5,772 nt of DNA, from contig MVQW01000280.1 of NCBI GenBank assembly GCA_002067265.1, positions 1-5,772 of the forward strand, given 5' to 3'. Positions 5,331 to 5,772 of this stretch are shown here, in pieces. The notes below the pieces were generated by a model. The model worked only from the letters and a program-made list of their open reading frames with translations. It ran no database searches and was not told where the DNA came from. The stretch's first letter is position 1; each line of letters starts with the position of its first letter. Origin of the DNA: Methanomethylovorans sp. PtaU1.Bin073. Its GTDB lineage: Archaea > Halobacteriota > Methanosarcinia > Methanosarcinales > Methanosarcinaceae. The position numbers and the translations under genes are program-made.

Positions 5331-5772
5331 ACAGCTTTGTAATAGGATCTGACTTTGAAAGATAATACTCAAATAGTTCCTGACCCCAGTGCACAGCATT
5401 AGCATTACAAAATACGAGGTCTTTGCGGTCATATCTGCCTTTTTTGTCGAAAAGGCATATCATCAGAAACATTTCAGCGATGAAAAGTGATGCAAGTTGC
5501 ATGTGGTCTGGATAGACGTAAATTTTTCCATAGCCACTATCTAGGAAAAGTTTTAGTTCATTTCCATAATCAACTTTCAGCCTTTCAATAGCATCTTCGG
5601 TCATTATAACAGAAACATCGACATTATTTTTTATAAAATCCAGAAAAACCGAAGGGTATGAAGGATGCAGGAAAGCCGTAGCTGCCATAACGAAATTTGA
5701 TCGGAGTGCTTGTTCAACCAGATCCTTGTTAATCTCAAACATATTGTTCAGATCAGGTTCAATTACTCTACA
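5329..5772 (-). CDS. FilR1-domain (DUF1724) transcriptional regulator, C-terminal part (gene runs off the right edge)
   Basis: The minus-strand frame stays open to the window edge, giving 147 visible codons and a TAG stop at 5329-5331. The ATG at 5742 is internal: the ten codons before it (CRVIEPDLNN) continue the domain. Features of the FilR1/DUF1724 domain (PF08350, COG4742) are visible: FLHPSYPSVF, a VSVIMTEDAIERL segment, LFDKKGRYDRKDLVF, and the closing WGQELFEYYLSKSDPI. Complete members carry an N-terminal winged helix-turn-helix of about 80-90 residues, which would lie beyond the window and is not seen here. Relatives include MsrC/F/G of Methanosarcina, which control methylsulfide methyltransferase genes. 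The FilR1 name comes from the FilI/FilR system of Methanothrix. The gene is convergent with the sensor kinase, 23 bp away. It may be the transcriptional output of that kinase, but this is inference from position and family. Confidence 0.82.
   Translation of the reverse strand, partial: CRVIEPDLNNMFEINKDLVEQALRSNFVMAATAFLHPSYPSVFLDFIKNNVDVSVIMTEDAIERLKVDYGNELKLFLDSGYGKIYVYPDHMQLASLFIAEMFLMICLFDKKGRYDRKDLVFCNANAVHWGQELFEYYLSKSDPITKL

Noticed and set aside
5314..5331. TAG at the end of the FilR1-domain gene as a pyrrolysine codon
   Set aside because: Readthrough would add only four residues before TAA, and the domain is already complete at SKSDPITKL.
1..5772. CRISPR array, tRNA or rRNA genes
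   Set aside because: No regularly spaced repeats, cloverleaf-like segments or rRNA-like stretches were noticed; the gaps between genes are all under about 190 bp.

Overview
The window looks like a chromosomal segment of a methylotrophic methanogenic archaeon of the Methanosarcinales (Methanosarcina/Methanolobus/Methanococcoides type). The grounds are two DUF1638 proteins, a FilR1-domain (DUF1724, COG4742) regulator typical of methanogens, AT-rich DNA, archaeal TATA boxes (TTTATATA) upstream of both plus-strand transcription units, and GTGA Shine-Dalgarno cores. The genus cannot be fixed from the sequence alone.

Layout. Bases 1-363 (+) hold the C-terminal part of a DUF1638 protein. Bases 409-1515 (-) hold a complete HTH_42 / AlkZ-like (YcaQ family) winged-helix protein with a QxQ motif. 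A 185-bp divergent intergenic region follows, with a repeated TGGCAG element and a TATA box. Bases 1701-2495 (+) hold a second, complete DUF1638 protein that is a paralogue of the first. A 170-bp regulatory region carries a TATA box with a perfect 7-bp inverted repeat overlapping its end, then a leader rich in short palindromes. Bases 2666-3046 (+) encode a receiver-only response regulator, followed after 9 bp by a large membrane sensor histidine kinase (3056-5305, +). The kinase has a PhnD-like extracytoplasmic solute-binding domain, one clear transmembrane helix, a PAS domain and a HisKA/HATPase core. At the right edge, 5329-5772 (-) is the C-terminal part of a FilR1-domain transcriptional regulator whose N-terminus lies outside the window.

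How the parts may work together (inference). The kinase and receiver clearly form a two-component operon. The receiver has no output domain, and the convergent FilR1-domain regulator is the only candidate transcriptional output in view. Such regulators (MsrC/F/G in Methanosarcina, FilR1 in Methanothrix) are linked to sensor kinases and to control of methanogenesis genes. DUF1638 proteins have no established function but often occur near methylotrophic methyltransferase genes. A reasonable hypothesis is that the cluster senses an extracellular solute and adjusts methyl-substrate metabolism. The AlkZ-like gene looks like an unrelated insert between the two DUF1638 paralogues.
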